Of a stretch of DNA of 64,000 bases, positions 52,971 through 62,350 are shown one piece after another. The notes under the pieces were generated by a model. The model did no database searches. It had not been told where the DNA came from and was given only the letters and a program-made list of their open reading frames with translations. This stretch comes from Tetradesmus obliquus. Its lineage: Eukaryota; Chlorophyta; Chlorophyceae; Sphaeropleales; Scenedesmaceae. Every line of letters begins with the position of its first letter. Within the stretch, counting starts at the first letter, position 1. The position numbers and the translations under genes were made by a program. The DNA lies in contig CP126194.1 of assembly GCA_030272155.1 (NCBI GenBank), positions 1 through 64,000 on the forward strand. The letters are read 5' to 3'.

Positions 52971-54917
52971 CACTGCACAGTGATGCGGGCTGGTCAAGAA
53001 CAATCAGCCTCAAGCTGATCGCGTATGCATCCCTCTGCTGCTGTGTTGACTGACATGACAACCATGATTATGGCACACTGTTGTGCCTGCTGTGCTGATG
53101 CACTGCACCTCATCGTCTAAATTAGCTGGCGTATGCCAGCACATCATGCAGACAGTCATGCATTCAGCAAATCAGCTGCAACTACTCTGGTTGTGCAGCC
53201 CTGTTCAAATGTCAACGCGCTTCCCCAAACACTGCCTTGCAGGAGTGGAAGGCTGCTGCTGACAAGGCCTGTCCGCTACCGCCTGGCATGCGTCACACAG
53301 CCAACAGCGCCATGTGTGCGGTGCTGACTGGCACGCTGTTCGCTGCCGACCCGCGCGCAGCGCAGCGGCAGGGTGGGCTGCACGTCAACGTGGTGGTGGA
53401 CGCGCGCGATGGCAGGTGGGGCGGGTGGGGCAGCAGCACCAACCACTCTGTACGGCACTGAGGTCTGTGGAAAGCACTGCTGCGGATGGCCCGGCTGGTG
53501 CTTAGCTTTCGAACGACTTGGCAGCAGACCCAGGACTTTTGTGCCCCAGAACTTTTAATGCCGAGCTTTGGTTGACTTGGCAGCGGTCCTAGGATGCTTT
53601 CGTGTTGCTGGCACGTACCCGTGTGCAGGTGTGGGATGGCAATCCCAGCTGCAGCTGCCAGCAATGCATCCATCTGGGCGGCACGCATCTGGGTGCCACT
53701 CCCAATGCTGCGGGTGGCAGCTGCAGCAGCTGGCATGCTTCCTGCAAGCTGTGGTGGTTGTGGCCTGGGCAGCAACAGCAGCAGCATCACCAGCAGCAGC
53801 AGTGGCAGCGGTAACATGGGCTGCACATGCAGCGTCGGCGTGGGGGGTGGCGCGTGCCCTGAGCTGATGTGCCACATCGCCCTGGAGCTGCAGCGGCAGC
53901 TGAGCGACGCAGCTGGTGCCGTCAACAAGCAGGTGGCTACTAGCAGGACTACGCGTTGGTTACCCTGCTTCAGGCGCACGCATTTCCAATGTCCTTTCGC
54001 ACCTTGGTGTTGGGTTGCTGCCCTGTTGGCATGCATGGGATGCACAGCTCGCATTGCAGATACTCTGTGTGACACTGGGCAGCAGACAATCAGCTCAGCA
54101 ACACATATATGCTATGCCGCAGTCACCATGCATGATGTGTTGAGCTGGTTGTCTTCGGCGCGGTGTCATACCTGAGCAGCTAGAAAGCTACAATGCTACT
54201 GCAGCATGGACCTCCTCAGCAGGTACTACACTGGGCAAAGCCCAGCTTCCCCCGCACTGGCCAGTCACTTCACATATCTTTGCTTCTCACCGCTGGCTGC
54301 AGTTTGAGTGGTGGGAGGCAGCCAGGCGCGCTGGCCGCTGCGGGCAGCTGCACCTCTGCCAGGGCCTGCCGCACACAGATGCCGGGGACATCACCTTTGA
54401 CTGCCTGAGGGGCAGTGCCTGGGAGCTGGCAGCCCTGCCCGGTGAGGTGGTGCCAGGCAGCAGCTGTTGCACTCGCCGGGGATGGCTGCTGCTGCGCCAG
54501 CAGTGCTATGCTTTGCACACGTCACTGCGTCAGGCCCCTGGACAAACAAAGTTGGCACATCTGGGTTTGCCTGCACGCCGTGTCATAAAGTTATGCCGGC
54601 AGACTGGCGCGTGCCTTGGCACCCTCATGCTTGGAGTAGCGGCTCGCTGGGCTTGTGCCCTGGGCAAGGTGTCAGGTAGCAAATCTACTGCCTCATATTG
54701 TGCTTGTGATGTGTCTGCAGGCTGCCGCCTAGTTGCCGCGTCCCTGCGCTGGCCCTGCGCCTACTTCAACCGCGTGGTCATGGCCAGCAGGGCGCCACCC
54801 CAGCAGCAGGCCAGCGGGCAGCCCGGGGCTGTGGCTGGCCTGGATGGCCCTAGCGGGGGCGGCTGCACCGGGGAAGCTGACATCCAGATTGAGCTTAACA
54901 TGCCGCGCCGTGGGTGA
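52170..54917 (+). CDS. HXXXD-type (BAHD-like) acyltransferase, 5' part unresolved
   Basis: Six exons join in phase: 52170-52595, 52816-52923, 53243-53415, 53629-53932, 54303-54441 and 54721-54917 (448 codons plus stop); upstream exons exist but are not fixed. The first listed exon carries FSWEHLLFDYTTGYRFLQLW, fitting the BAHD active-site pattern H-x3-D followed by a short spacer and F-L-x-x-W. Exon 3 has HTANSAMCAVLTGTLFAAD then NVVVDARDGR, like the mid-protein segment of BAHD enzymes. The end GEADIQIELNMPRRG resembles their last strand. The usual DFGWG motif is not recognisable. A Gln-rich insert (poly-Gln at about 52499-52528) follows the active-site region. BAHD enzymes acylate alcohols or amines from acyl-CoA; the substrate is unknown. 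Other HXXXD superfamily members are alternatives. Confidence 0.5.
52936..52976 (+). repeat. (CAG)n tract just inside an intron
   Basis: About twelve CAG units begin 13 nt after the donor that closes exon 52816-52923. Confidence 0.85.
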
Positions 54918-56163
54918 GCGCAGCACGCCGCACAGAATGGTTGTGCAGGGTTGTATGTGCATGTGTGCATGCATCTGCTGAAGCGGTGTGAAGGGTGCCA
55001 CCATGCTGCACAGGAAGGGGTTTGTTGATCCTGCAGCACGCGCTTGCATGGGTTTGGGTGATTTTGCTGCACAGGTCTGGGGCACTATGCGGCCCATCCA
55101 GACAGCAGCTGCAGCAATGGCAGCAGCAGCAGTGCTGCGTTGCCAACAAGCTAGGTGCGCATGCTCGCCAATTTGCTTGCCATCCCTGCTGCTGCCACCG
55201 CTGCTGCCGCCGCCGCCTTCAGAGCAAAGCAGCTGTGCCAGGCATGGCACCGCATGGGGCTGCAGCACATCTGCATGCTAGGCGCCACGCCTCACCAGCA
55301 GCAGCCTGCCACGTGCAGCGCCTGCCCGCCTGCATCAAGCAGCGGCAACTACAAGGCAGCGTGCATATGCAGCTGGTGCAGCGCTCCCTGCCGCGCTGGT
55401 GACGGTGTCTGGCAGGTTGTGGAGGGTCTGATGTGCCCTGGTGCGCTGCGCCTGTCGCTGCATGATGCCTTGGGCTACCTGCCCTGGCTGCTGCTGCGCT
55501 GGTGCCAGCAGCTGTGCTTCGCGCTGCTGCACATGTGTGGCCTACGGTCACAGCGGCAGTGCCGCAGTAGCACCGCCAGTGGATGATGGGTTACCTGGCA
55601 ACCACCTTGCACCGTACAGCATAGCAGCAGCGTTGATAGCAGCTGCTGTTGCTGCGGATGTAGCTTGCTGAGTAGTGTGTGCCCTCAGCAAGCAACGCCG
55701 GTGGCGGTACCGCCAGCTCCCAGGCCTCTGACTCAGCTGTTATATCAGCTGCCGCCTGCCAGTAGTGATTTCTAATGGTCGATCACTGCTAATACAGTGG
55801 CCATGATTATTGTATTGCGCAATGTAACCACTTTCAAGCGTTCTGGAGTGTTGCATGGCTGGTCACCAGCAACAGCAACGTCCTGCAGGACATCTGTGCT
55901 AGTAGATGAACAGCATGTGCTCTGAATTCAGGGAGCTTTGCTGCAGTGTGCTCTGTTGGATGTTGCTACTAATGGCGCTGCAGCCTTGACATGTGCAAAC
56001 ATCGTACTCGGTAACACGCTCCAGTGTCACTTGCGGGGGGTCACTTGCCAGACGGCATCGCACCCCGTTCTGGCCATGGTACACAAGTACCATTAGCTTG
56101 CAGAACTTCTGCAAACTGGTAGCAGATACATCAGCACGAATCTGTCCTTGAAGTAGCACGATC
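54918..56163. other. Intergenic with possible small coding segment
   Basis: A plus-strand frame around 55155-55586 (with FRAKQLCQAWHRMGLQHIC and SLHDALGYLPWLLLRWCQQ) has uneven composition and no family match; it could be an exon of an unseen gene. The rest is non-coding and includes one copy of a repeat shared with 62.0 kb. Confidence 0.35.
55737..55897. repeat. Diverged dispersed repeat, copy 1
   Basis: Shares scattered blocks with 62040-62190: GGTCGATCACTGCT, ATACAGT-GCCATGA, GGCTGGTCACCAGC and GCAACGTCCTG occur in the same order and spacing. Confidence 0.7.
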
Positions 56164-57901
56164 ATGCTGTCACCCAGGAGCCAGTTTGCAGGGCAAACAG
56201 TGCTCGTAACAGGAGCACTAGGTTTCCTTGGAGGTGTAGTTGTTGAGAAGCTTCTGCGGGAGACGGAGGTAAGGCAGTCGTGCATTGCTTTGGTCGGCTC
56301 TTTTTGGTCACTCGCTGGTTACGTAGCGGCTGAGCAGCAAGCTGCCGTAGCCAACAAAATCATTACCTACAGAGAAGTTTGTCAAGCTGTTGCAGCCTGC
56401 TGCTCGGACGCTGGTGGGCGCTGATCACGCAGGTGGACAGAGTGCTCCTGCTCGTGCGTGGGAAGAAGCAGACTACGCCCTTGCAGCGCGTGCAGCAGCT
56501 CCTCAGCTCTCCGTTATTCCACCTGCTGCAAAAGCAAGCATTGCACGGAAGCAACGTCTTGAGCAGAGTGCATGCCGTTGAGGGCGACCTGCTGCTGCCT
56601 GAGCTAGGGCTATTTGCAGCAGATCTGCTGCACTGTGCCGCCAGCATGGAGAGGGAGCACTATTTCATTATCCCGCTTGCAGACATTCCTGTGATTCCAG
56701 GCTAGAACAAGGTAGTCAGCCATCAGCCGAGCAGCCAACCTGCAAACACCAGATCCACCCCAAACATCGTCAGAAACAAACAAACAACAAACAAACAACA
56801 ACGCAACACCATGGCAGAGGGGTCAGTCATGGCCAATAAAGTGCGCAGTTTTTCAGCGCAACCTGGCAGCCTTCGCAGCTCTGCGTACATAGATTCCCTC
56901 AAATCAGCGGAATCAGGACACTCCAAAACAAAGTGGGACAAAGTCTCAGTAGCAGAACCGCATGCAGGGCAGACAGTGGTAGGATTGGCCCGACGGCCAC
57001 CATATTTGCTTGTACGTGCATGCACACACAAGCAGCGCAGACGAACTCGCATCAGGAGCTCGATACCACGTGAAGGACAACCTGAACACAAAAATGGCCT
57101 AGGTGCCTTGAATCGCATAGAATCAACATGAGTTTTATGCACGTGAGTGACGTAAGTACCAAAAGTCGATTTCTTGCTGGCAGCATCAGCCGCCACATCA
57201 GCGTAGATGGATGCCACCTGCCGCCTGATGTGATTCTTGCACTCCTTAGCCGACCCGGACGCAACTGCAACATTGACACCATATTTGCACAAAAGGCTGT
57301 GTACATACTTTTGCCAGCCGGTTAGCAGCGTAGCACCGCCCTGGGCCCTCCATTCTGCAGAAACAACCTGCTTAGGCAATCTGGATACAGGCATACGCTG
57401 TACCTTGAAGTAATACTCCATTGTGCGCTGGTGTAGCCACATATGCAGCGGCTTCACACCCCGTTCAGCTACCAAACCCGGTACGACTGGGTTCTCTTCC
57501 ACACCGCATAGCACTCCTGATGATATCAACCTGCAACTTGTCAATCTTGCCCAACAACACCTGACCACCAGACACCGGAGGGTACCAAACTTCAGCACCG
57601 TAATCCACGATTGGTCGAACACACGACAGCAACACAATACGGTGTCATGGCATGTTCAATCCCTGGCCAGGGGTGAAACCCCAGGTTTAACGGCTACATC
57701 TGCTGTTTGTAACCAGCAGAAGTTCTGCGGAGTCCTGCTGTGTTTGGTCTTCGGACAGGCGACACCATACCTACATACACCAGCAGTTGAAAGTTACAAC
57801 AGCAACATAGATGAGCCGGCATCACAACAGCAAGCTGCAGCTCCTGCACCTGCAGCTGTGAGTGTTGGCTGGTGCTCTTCACAATATGTTATGCTGCTGC
57901 G

Positions 57902-57979
<78 letters not shown>

Positions 57980-58821
57980 CCATGGCTGCTCTTCAGGAAC
58001 AACTACCTTGGCACGCAGAAGCTGCTGCAGCTGGCAAGCAGCATGCCCAACCTGCGCGCCTTTGTGCACGTCAGCACCTACTATGTTGCCAACCACCTGC
58101 CGCGCAACTCGCTGGTGAAGGAGCAGCTGCACCCCCGCTGAGCCTGTCCCTGGACGGCGGCGCCACCAAAGTGGGCCACGCCGACTTTGTGTCAGCGCTG
58201 ATGGCCATGACACCTGGCGAGGCCAACGTGCTGGCGGGCATGGTCATGCAAGCCAACAGCTTTGGCTCCAGCTATGCATTCGGCAAGAGCCTGACCGAGC
58301 AGATGGTGGCGGACACACCACTGAAGCAAGGCGCGTTCAAGGCCATCGTGCGGCCCGCGCTCATCTCCAACCTGGCTGGCAGCCCCTACCCTGGCTATCT
58401 GCAGGGCTATGCGGGCCCGGGAGGGTACATCATGGGTGAGCTGCCATGCGCAACAAGGGCTCACGGCGGAGACAGGTACAAGACAGACGATGCACTGGCC
58501 CGACAGGTACAAGACAGACGATGCACTGGCCTGACAGGTACAAGACAGACGATGCACTGGCCTGACAGGTACAAGACAGACGATGCACTGGCCTGACAGG
58601 TACAAGACAGACGATGCACTGGCCTGACAGGTACAAGACAGACGATGCACTGGCCTGACACTGCGCCTGCCTACATGCTTGTGAAAACTGCGCCAACCTG
58701 GCATGACAGGACCTCCGAGGTTGCAGCAGGCACTTCAGGCACTTCAATCCAGGCAGTTCAACCCCTTTCTGTCTTCAATCTTGTGCCTTGGAACCAGCGG
58801 GCACGTACCGTCGTTGCCGCA

Positions 58822-58855
<34 letters not shown>

Positions 58856-60371
58856 AGCTGCTGCATCGTACGCAATGGGCTTCTGCCAGGGCCTGGGCTC
58901 TATGGCGTATGGCTCAGACCAGGTGCTGGACCTCATCCCCTGCGACACCGTGGCGGCACTCGTGATATGCGCGGCAGCAGCAGCAGCAGCAGCAGCAGAC
59001 ACGGCAGCAGACACCGCACAGGCAGCGGCAGCAGGCACCAGCGGCGCCACCACCGTGTACCATGCGTCATCGTCTGCCAGCCATCCACTGCCTATCGCTG
59101 ATGCATTCAGCTACATGGCAGAATACTGGACTGCCAACCCACCACCGCTGTGCCTGCCATTGACCAAGTAGGTATTGCCTGCTATTGATCGCTGCAGTTC
59201 ATCCACATGCATGCAAAAGCAGCATAGCTGTGGTTGGCTGGCGATCCAGTAGACACACTGTGTTGGCAGCAGCTGGTGTGGTGCACGTGTTTCGGCGGTC
59301 GTGCATCTTTGGTTGCTTTATGTTGCTTTGTCGTGTGCGCCATGCGCCGCGGTGCAAGCATGCTAGCGTAGCCGCGTGTGACAAAGCTGCTGCAGGTAGG
59401 CTGCACACACAGCTTCTTGCCAGCACACAGCGGCTTCAGGTTTCAGCTTCCAACAGCAGCTTCCAGCGTGCACGCAGCGTGTGCAGCTTCGCTGCAAGCA
59501 ATTGCATACTGCAATATCACTGTTAATAGCTGACGCCTGCTGCGCCAGCAGCTTGCTACGCTGCGTCATCAGCCTGCTGGGCTGCGCTGGCAGGGTGGCT
59601 TGCACATGTGCTGCCATGGCTCTCATGCTGCCGCGCCTTTCCGTAGGCTCCAGGCGTACCGTGCGATGTTGTGGCACACTGTTGCGTGCTGCCATGCGTA
59701 GGTACGTGCGCTTCACGCGGCCACACACCCCCACCGCAGCCAGCGTACAGCAGGGCCAGCAGAAGACAGCCGCCAAGGCCAGCATGGTGGCTGGCCTGAC
59801 GCGGCTGGTGGGCGAGCCGCGGCAGGCCTACAAGCTGCAGATGGGCGTGAAGGCCTTTGGCGTGCAGAACAGCATCCCCCTGGCCGCCAGTTTAATCTGC
59901 TCTGTTGACAACGTAGTGGCGCTGAGAGACAGCATCGCGCCCCAGGAGCAGCAGCTCTGGCCGCTGCTGTGGGCGCCGGGCGAGCCAGCGGGCATGCCGT
60001 GGCACTCCTACAGCTTTGTCATGCACTCCGCGGTGCGGCAGCTACTGTTTGGGCAGCGCGGCGCAGAGCAGTTGCACAAGATGTGCTGCGCTGGCGGCTT
60101 TGAGCCGGTGGCAGCAGCCATCACTGCTGAGCAGGTGGGTGCCATCATGCATGGCCGCACGGTGGCTGACGGCTCAGGCGCTGCCAGCCACAAGTTTGGC
60201 GCGCACGGAAGGTTCAGCCGCAGCATTGGCACCAGCTTCAGGAGGAGCATCGTGAGGAGCGTTGTCAGGAGGGGCAGCATGAGGGACAGCATCAAGAGGA
60301 GCGACAGCACCATCAGTATTGGCAGCAGCTGCAGCAGCGGCAGCTCTCTTTCAAGCAGCAGTGATCTGTGA
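56164..60371 (+). CDS. Fatty acyl-CoA reductase (FAR), probably disrupted
   Basis: Exons: 56164-56268, 56433 to about 56655, 57997-58435, 58858-59167 and 59654-60371. Exon 1 has the NADPH-binding VLVTGALGFLGG. Exon 2 has VDRVLLLVRGKK, VEGDLLLPELG and LHCAAS. Exon 3 has NNYLGTQKLLQLA, AFVHVSTYYVA and the catalytic Y-x3-K in SSYAFGKSLTEQ, then IVRPALI. Exon 4 has IPCDTVAALVI. This order is that of the FAR family, which reduces fatty acyl-CoA to fatty alcohol with NADPH, usually at ER or plastid membranes. Two problems: after LHCAAS exon 2 runs into an antisense LINE with no donor I can find, and in exon 3 the frame shifts by one base at a run of five Cs (58132-58136). Exon 5 ends in an Arg/Ser-rich tail. 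Either a pseudogene or a gene with one assembly error plus an unseen splice. Confidence 0.75.
56660..57690 (-). mobile_element. 5'-truncated non-LTR retrotransposon (LINE) fragment
   Basis: The minus strand encodes the end of a LINE ORF2. It has VRPIVDYGAEVWYPPVSGGQ (about 57510-57620), then, in a second frame from about 57500 to the stop at 56723, EYYFKVQRMPVSRLPKQV and the terminal zinc-knuckle-like CPACGSATETLSHFVLEC (C-x2-C-x8-H-x4-C), the usual C-terminal motif of LINE reverse transcriptases. The endonuclease and most of the reverse transcriptase are absent, and a frameshift separates the two parts, so the copy is dead. The presumed 3' end reads GATAATGAAATAGTG at about 56660. I could not find a target-site duplication. 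It is antisense to the FAR gene. Confidence 0.8.
57898..57978 (+). repeat. (CTG)n tract before FAR exon 3
   Basis: About 25 CTG units with a few interruptions end 18 nt before the acceptor CTTCAG|G at 57996. It is the longest triplet tract in the window. Confidence 0.92.
58472..58657. repeat. 31-bp minisatellite, 6 copies, in a FAR intron
   Basis: Copies start at 58472, 58503, 58534, 58565, 58596 and 58627. The unit begins ACAGGTACAAGACAGACGA and ends in ACTGGCCTG. Copies are identical except for one base at the end of the first. Each junction creates CTGACAG|GTAC, an acceptor-donor lookalike. Confidence 0.97.
58823..58857 (+). repeat. (CTG)n tract forming the acceptor of FAR exon 4
   Basis: The CTG run ends directly in CTGCAG, which supplies the 3' splice site used by exon 58858-59167. 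Confidence 0.85.
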
Positions 60372-60692
60372 ATCTGCCAGCTGCGGTGCTGGCTGCAGTG
60401 GTTGCCAAAGCAAACGGGTCCAACCGCCCGTAGCTAGGCTAAACAAAGCAACTGGATTTGACAGATTTGTATGGATGGTGTTGATCGCCCAACCAACTAG
60501 GGCGCGGCTGGGTACATTTACTATTACCCTCAGGAGCGGGAGTAGCCGCTTGCTGCCCTAATGCATGAGGCAGGTTTCACTCATAAAAAGCATCACATTG
60601 GTGTTGCAGTGCTGGAGACGGTTCTTGCAGTGCCATCTGATTTGGTCTGGAGCCAATGGTGCTGCACATGGTAGTGCCTCAGCAAGGGCATC
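60372..60692. other. Spacer after FAR, no supported gene
   Basis: A short plus-strand frame to about 60561 (ending GSSRLLP) has no family match. Nothing else is seen. Confidence 0.4.
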
Positions 60693-62059
60693 GTGCAGTG
60701 CCGGGCTAATCAGTATCACCAGCTCCACCAAAACGCTACGCTGTACAGCAACATGTTGATTCTGGATGATCTCATTCTTATCGGTTCGATGTCTCGTGTG
60801 CTGCTGTTTCTGCCATCCTGTACTGGAAGCTTGTTGTTTGGTAGTTTGCTTATGTTGGCGTTGTTGCAATGTAGGGTGCTCATTGGCATGCCCAGCATGG
60901 CAGCCGGCTGCACGGCTTGTTCTTCAGATGAACTGCAGCTGCATACATGCCTTGGCACAAGCATGATCGCAACAGCATCCAGCTGGTTGAACAGCCAGAA
61001 CGTGAAATGCTGTTTGACTGTGATCACCGGCCATGGCCACAAGTTGTGTGTCAGTTGTGTTGCCTTGGTGACTACAACACTGGGCGACATGACATGTTTG
61101 ATACGTCATGACAACCTGGCTTGAGCTTGCTGGTTCCTCTGCAGCCGGGTGATTGTGCCTGAAGCACTTGCTCAGATGTTCTGATGTGCAATGATTTGTC
61201 CATGTCGGCCTTGGAGCAATGCAGCAGAGGGCCGAGTTGCAGCTATCATTGCGAACCTTCAATTGGGTGCAGGAAGCGCTAGCGCTTATTGGTTGCAGCA
61301 CAGTGCTGCTTGCAGTGCACGCTGGTTGATGCCCGCTGCACCAGCGTTTGCTTGGGTTCAGGAAGCCGCTTGTTGGTAGCAGCATGCAAGTTGACGGGTG
61401 CAGCGCTGCACCAACCGCTGTGTGAAGGGCGTCATTACAAGCACAAACAGGTTCATCCCAAGCTTCCGCAAAGCATGGCTATCTGTCTCAAGAGTTGTTG
61501 TCATGACGATAACCTTCAGTGCACCGAGTTTCTGGCTACTCCATGCAGGGCTTGTGCTGTGCCACATGGGGGCCTGCACAGCAATGCGCAGCATGCTTGC
61601 TTTCATTTACATCCGGTTTTGGTGTGTTTGCATGTTGGCGTGCATTTGAGGTTGGGTTCTGGGGTTAGCTGTGTGGCAGATCACCATCGTCTTCATCACG
61701 TATTTGCAGATCCCAATGGAAGTCATGTTAGTCATCAGCATAATCATGGTGTCACCATTCAAGAAAACACAGCAGGTGATTGCCACACCACGCCACTGCA
61801 ATGTCATCATCCATGCATGGTTTCCCATCAGGCCTATGACTTCGTTGTGAAAAGGCAGCTTTAAGCATGGTAAATGCATGACTGTGCACCTGCAAGCAAT
61901 GCTGGACCAGAAGCCTACCTGCCCAAAGGCTCCTGGCGCTCCGAGTGGCCCACTGCCGGGCTGATCATGCAGGCACAGCAGCCTGCTGTACTACAGCCAG
62001 TTCGGAACTGGACTGAGTCCAGTAGCGTCGATTGCATGTCAGCTTCCCACTGCCTGTAG
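60693..62059 (+). CDS. Possible multi-pass membrane protein exons, unresolved
   Basis: Several plus-strand stretches have the look of membrane-protein exons: about 60700-60870 (LILIGSMSRVLLFLPSC then SLLFGSLLMLALLQ); about 61430-61640 (VITSTNRFIPSFRKAWL, then VVVMTITFSAPSFWLLHAG); about 61678-61776, bounded by GTGTGGCAG and CAG|GTGATT, with QITIVFITYLQIPMEVMLV; and about 61905-62059 with AYLPKGSWRSEWPTAGLI. The last piece loosely recalls the linker before an ABCC transporter nucleotide-binding domain, but no Walker motif follows. Start, phases and family are not settled. It may be a decayed gene fragment. Confidence 0.3.
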
Positions 62060-62192
62060 TAATCGCCAGAGGTCGATCACTGCTGATACAGTTGCCATGA
62101 GTAACTGGTAGCGCTTATCACCCGTTTACAAAGTTTAGGAGTGCTGCCTGGCTGGTCACCAGCCACGGCAACGTCCTGTCACTATAGTCACC
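62040..62192. repeat. Diverged dispersed repeat, copy 2
   Basis: Partner of 55737-55897 in the same orientation, with the shared blocks listed there. Identity is roughly 70% by eye, so the copies are old. Confidence 0.7.
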
Positions 62193-62214
62193 GAGATGTC
62201 CAGCTGCATGTCCA

Positions 62215-62308
62215 GGCATGTCCAGTTGCATGGTGTGCAACTGGACATGCCATGTGGCATGTCCAGTGTGAGACTGGACATGGCCATGTCCAGCATGCTG
62301 CTGGACAT
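62215..62308. repeat. Cluster of three hairpins built on CATGTCCAG/CTGGACATG
   Basis: Hairpin 1: 62215-62230 pairs perfectly over 16 bp with 62236-62251 (loop TGGTG). Hairpin 2: 62256-62267 pairs with 62273-62285 with one bulge. Hairpin 3: 62286-62295 pairs perfectly over 10 bp with 62299-62308 (loop TGC). More CTGGACA/TGTCCAG copies flank the cluster from about 62196 to 62350. Confidence 0.95.
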
Positions 62309-62350
62309 CGAGTAGGTGACTGGACACGATACTGGACACGGCAATTGGAC

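Noticed and set aside
57862-58010. Poly-Cys/poly-Ala reading through the CTG tract as FAR coding sequence
   Set aside because: The tract is followed by a good acceptor and the family sequence begins only at 57997.
58430-58747. Minus-strand frame with repeated Cys/Leu/Val-rich units
   Set aside because: Its repeats are the 31-bp minisatellite of a FAR intron, open in that frame by chance.
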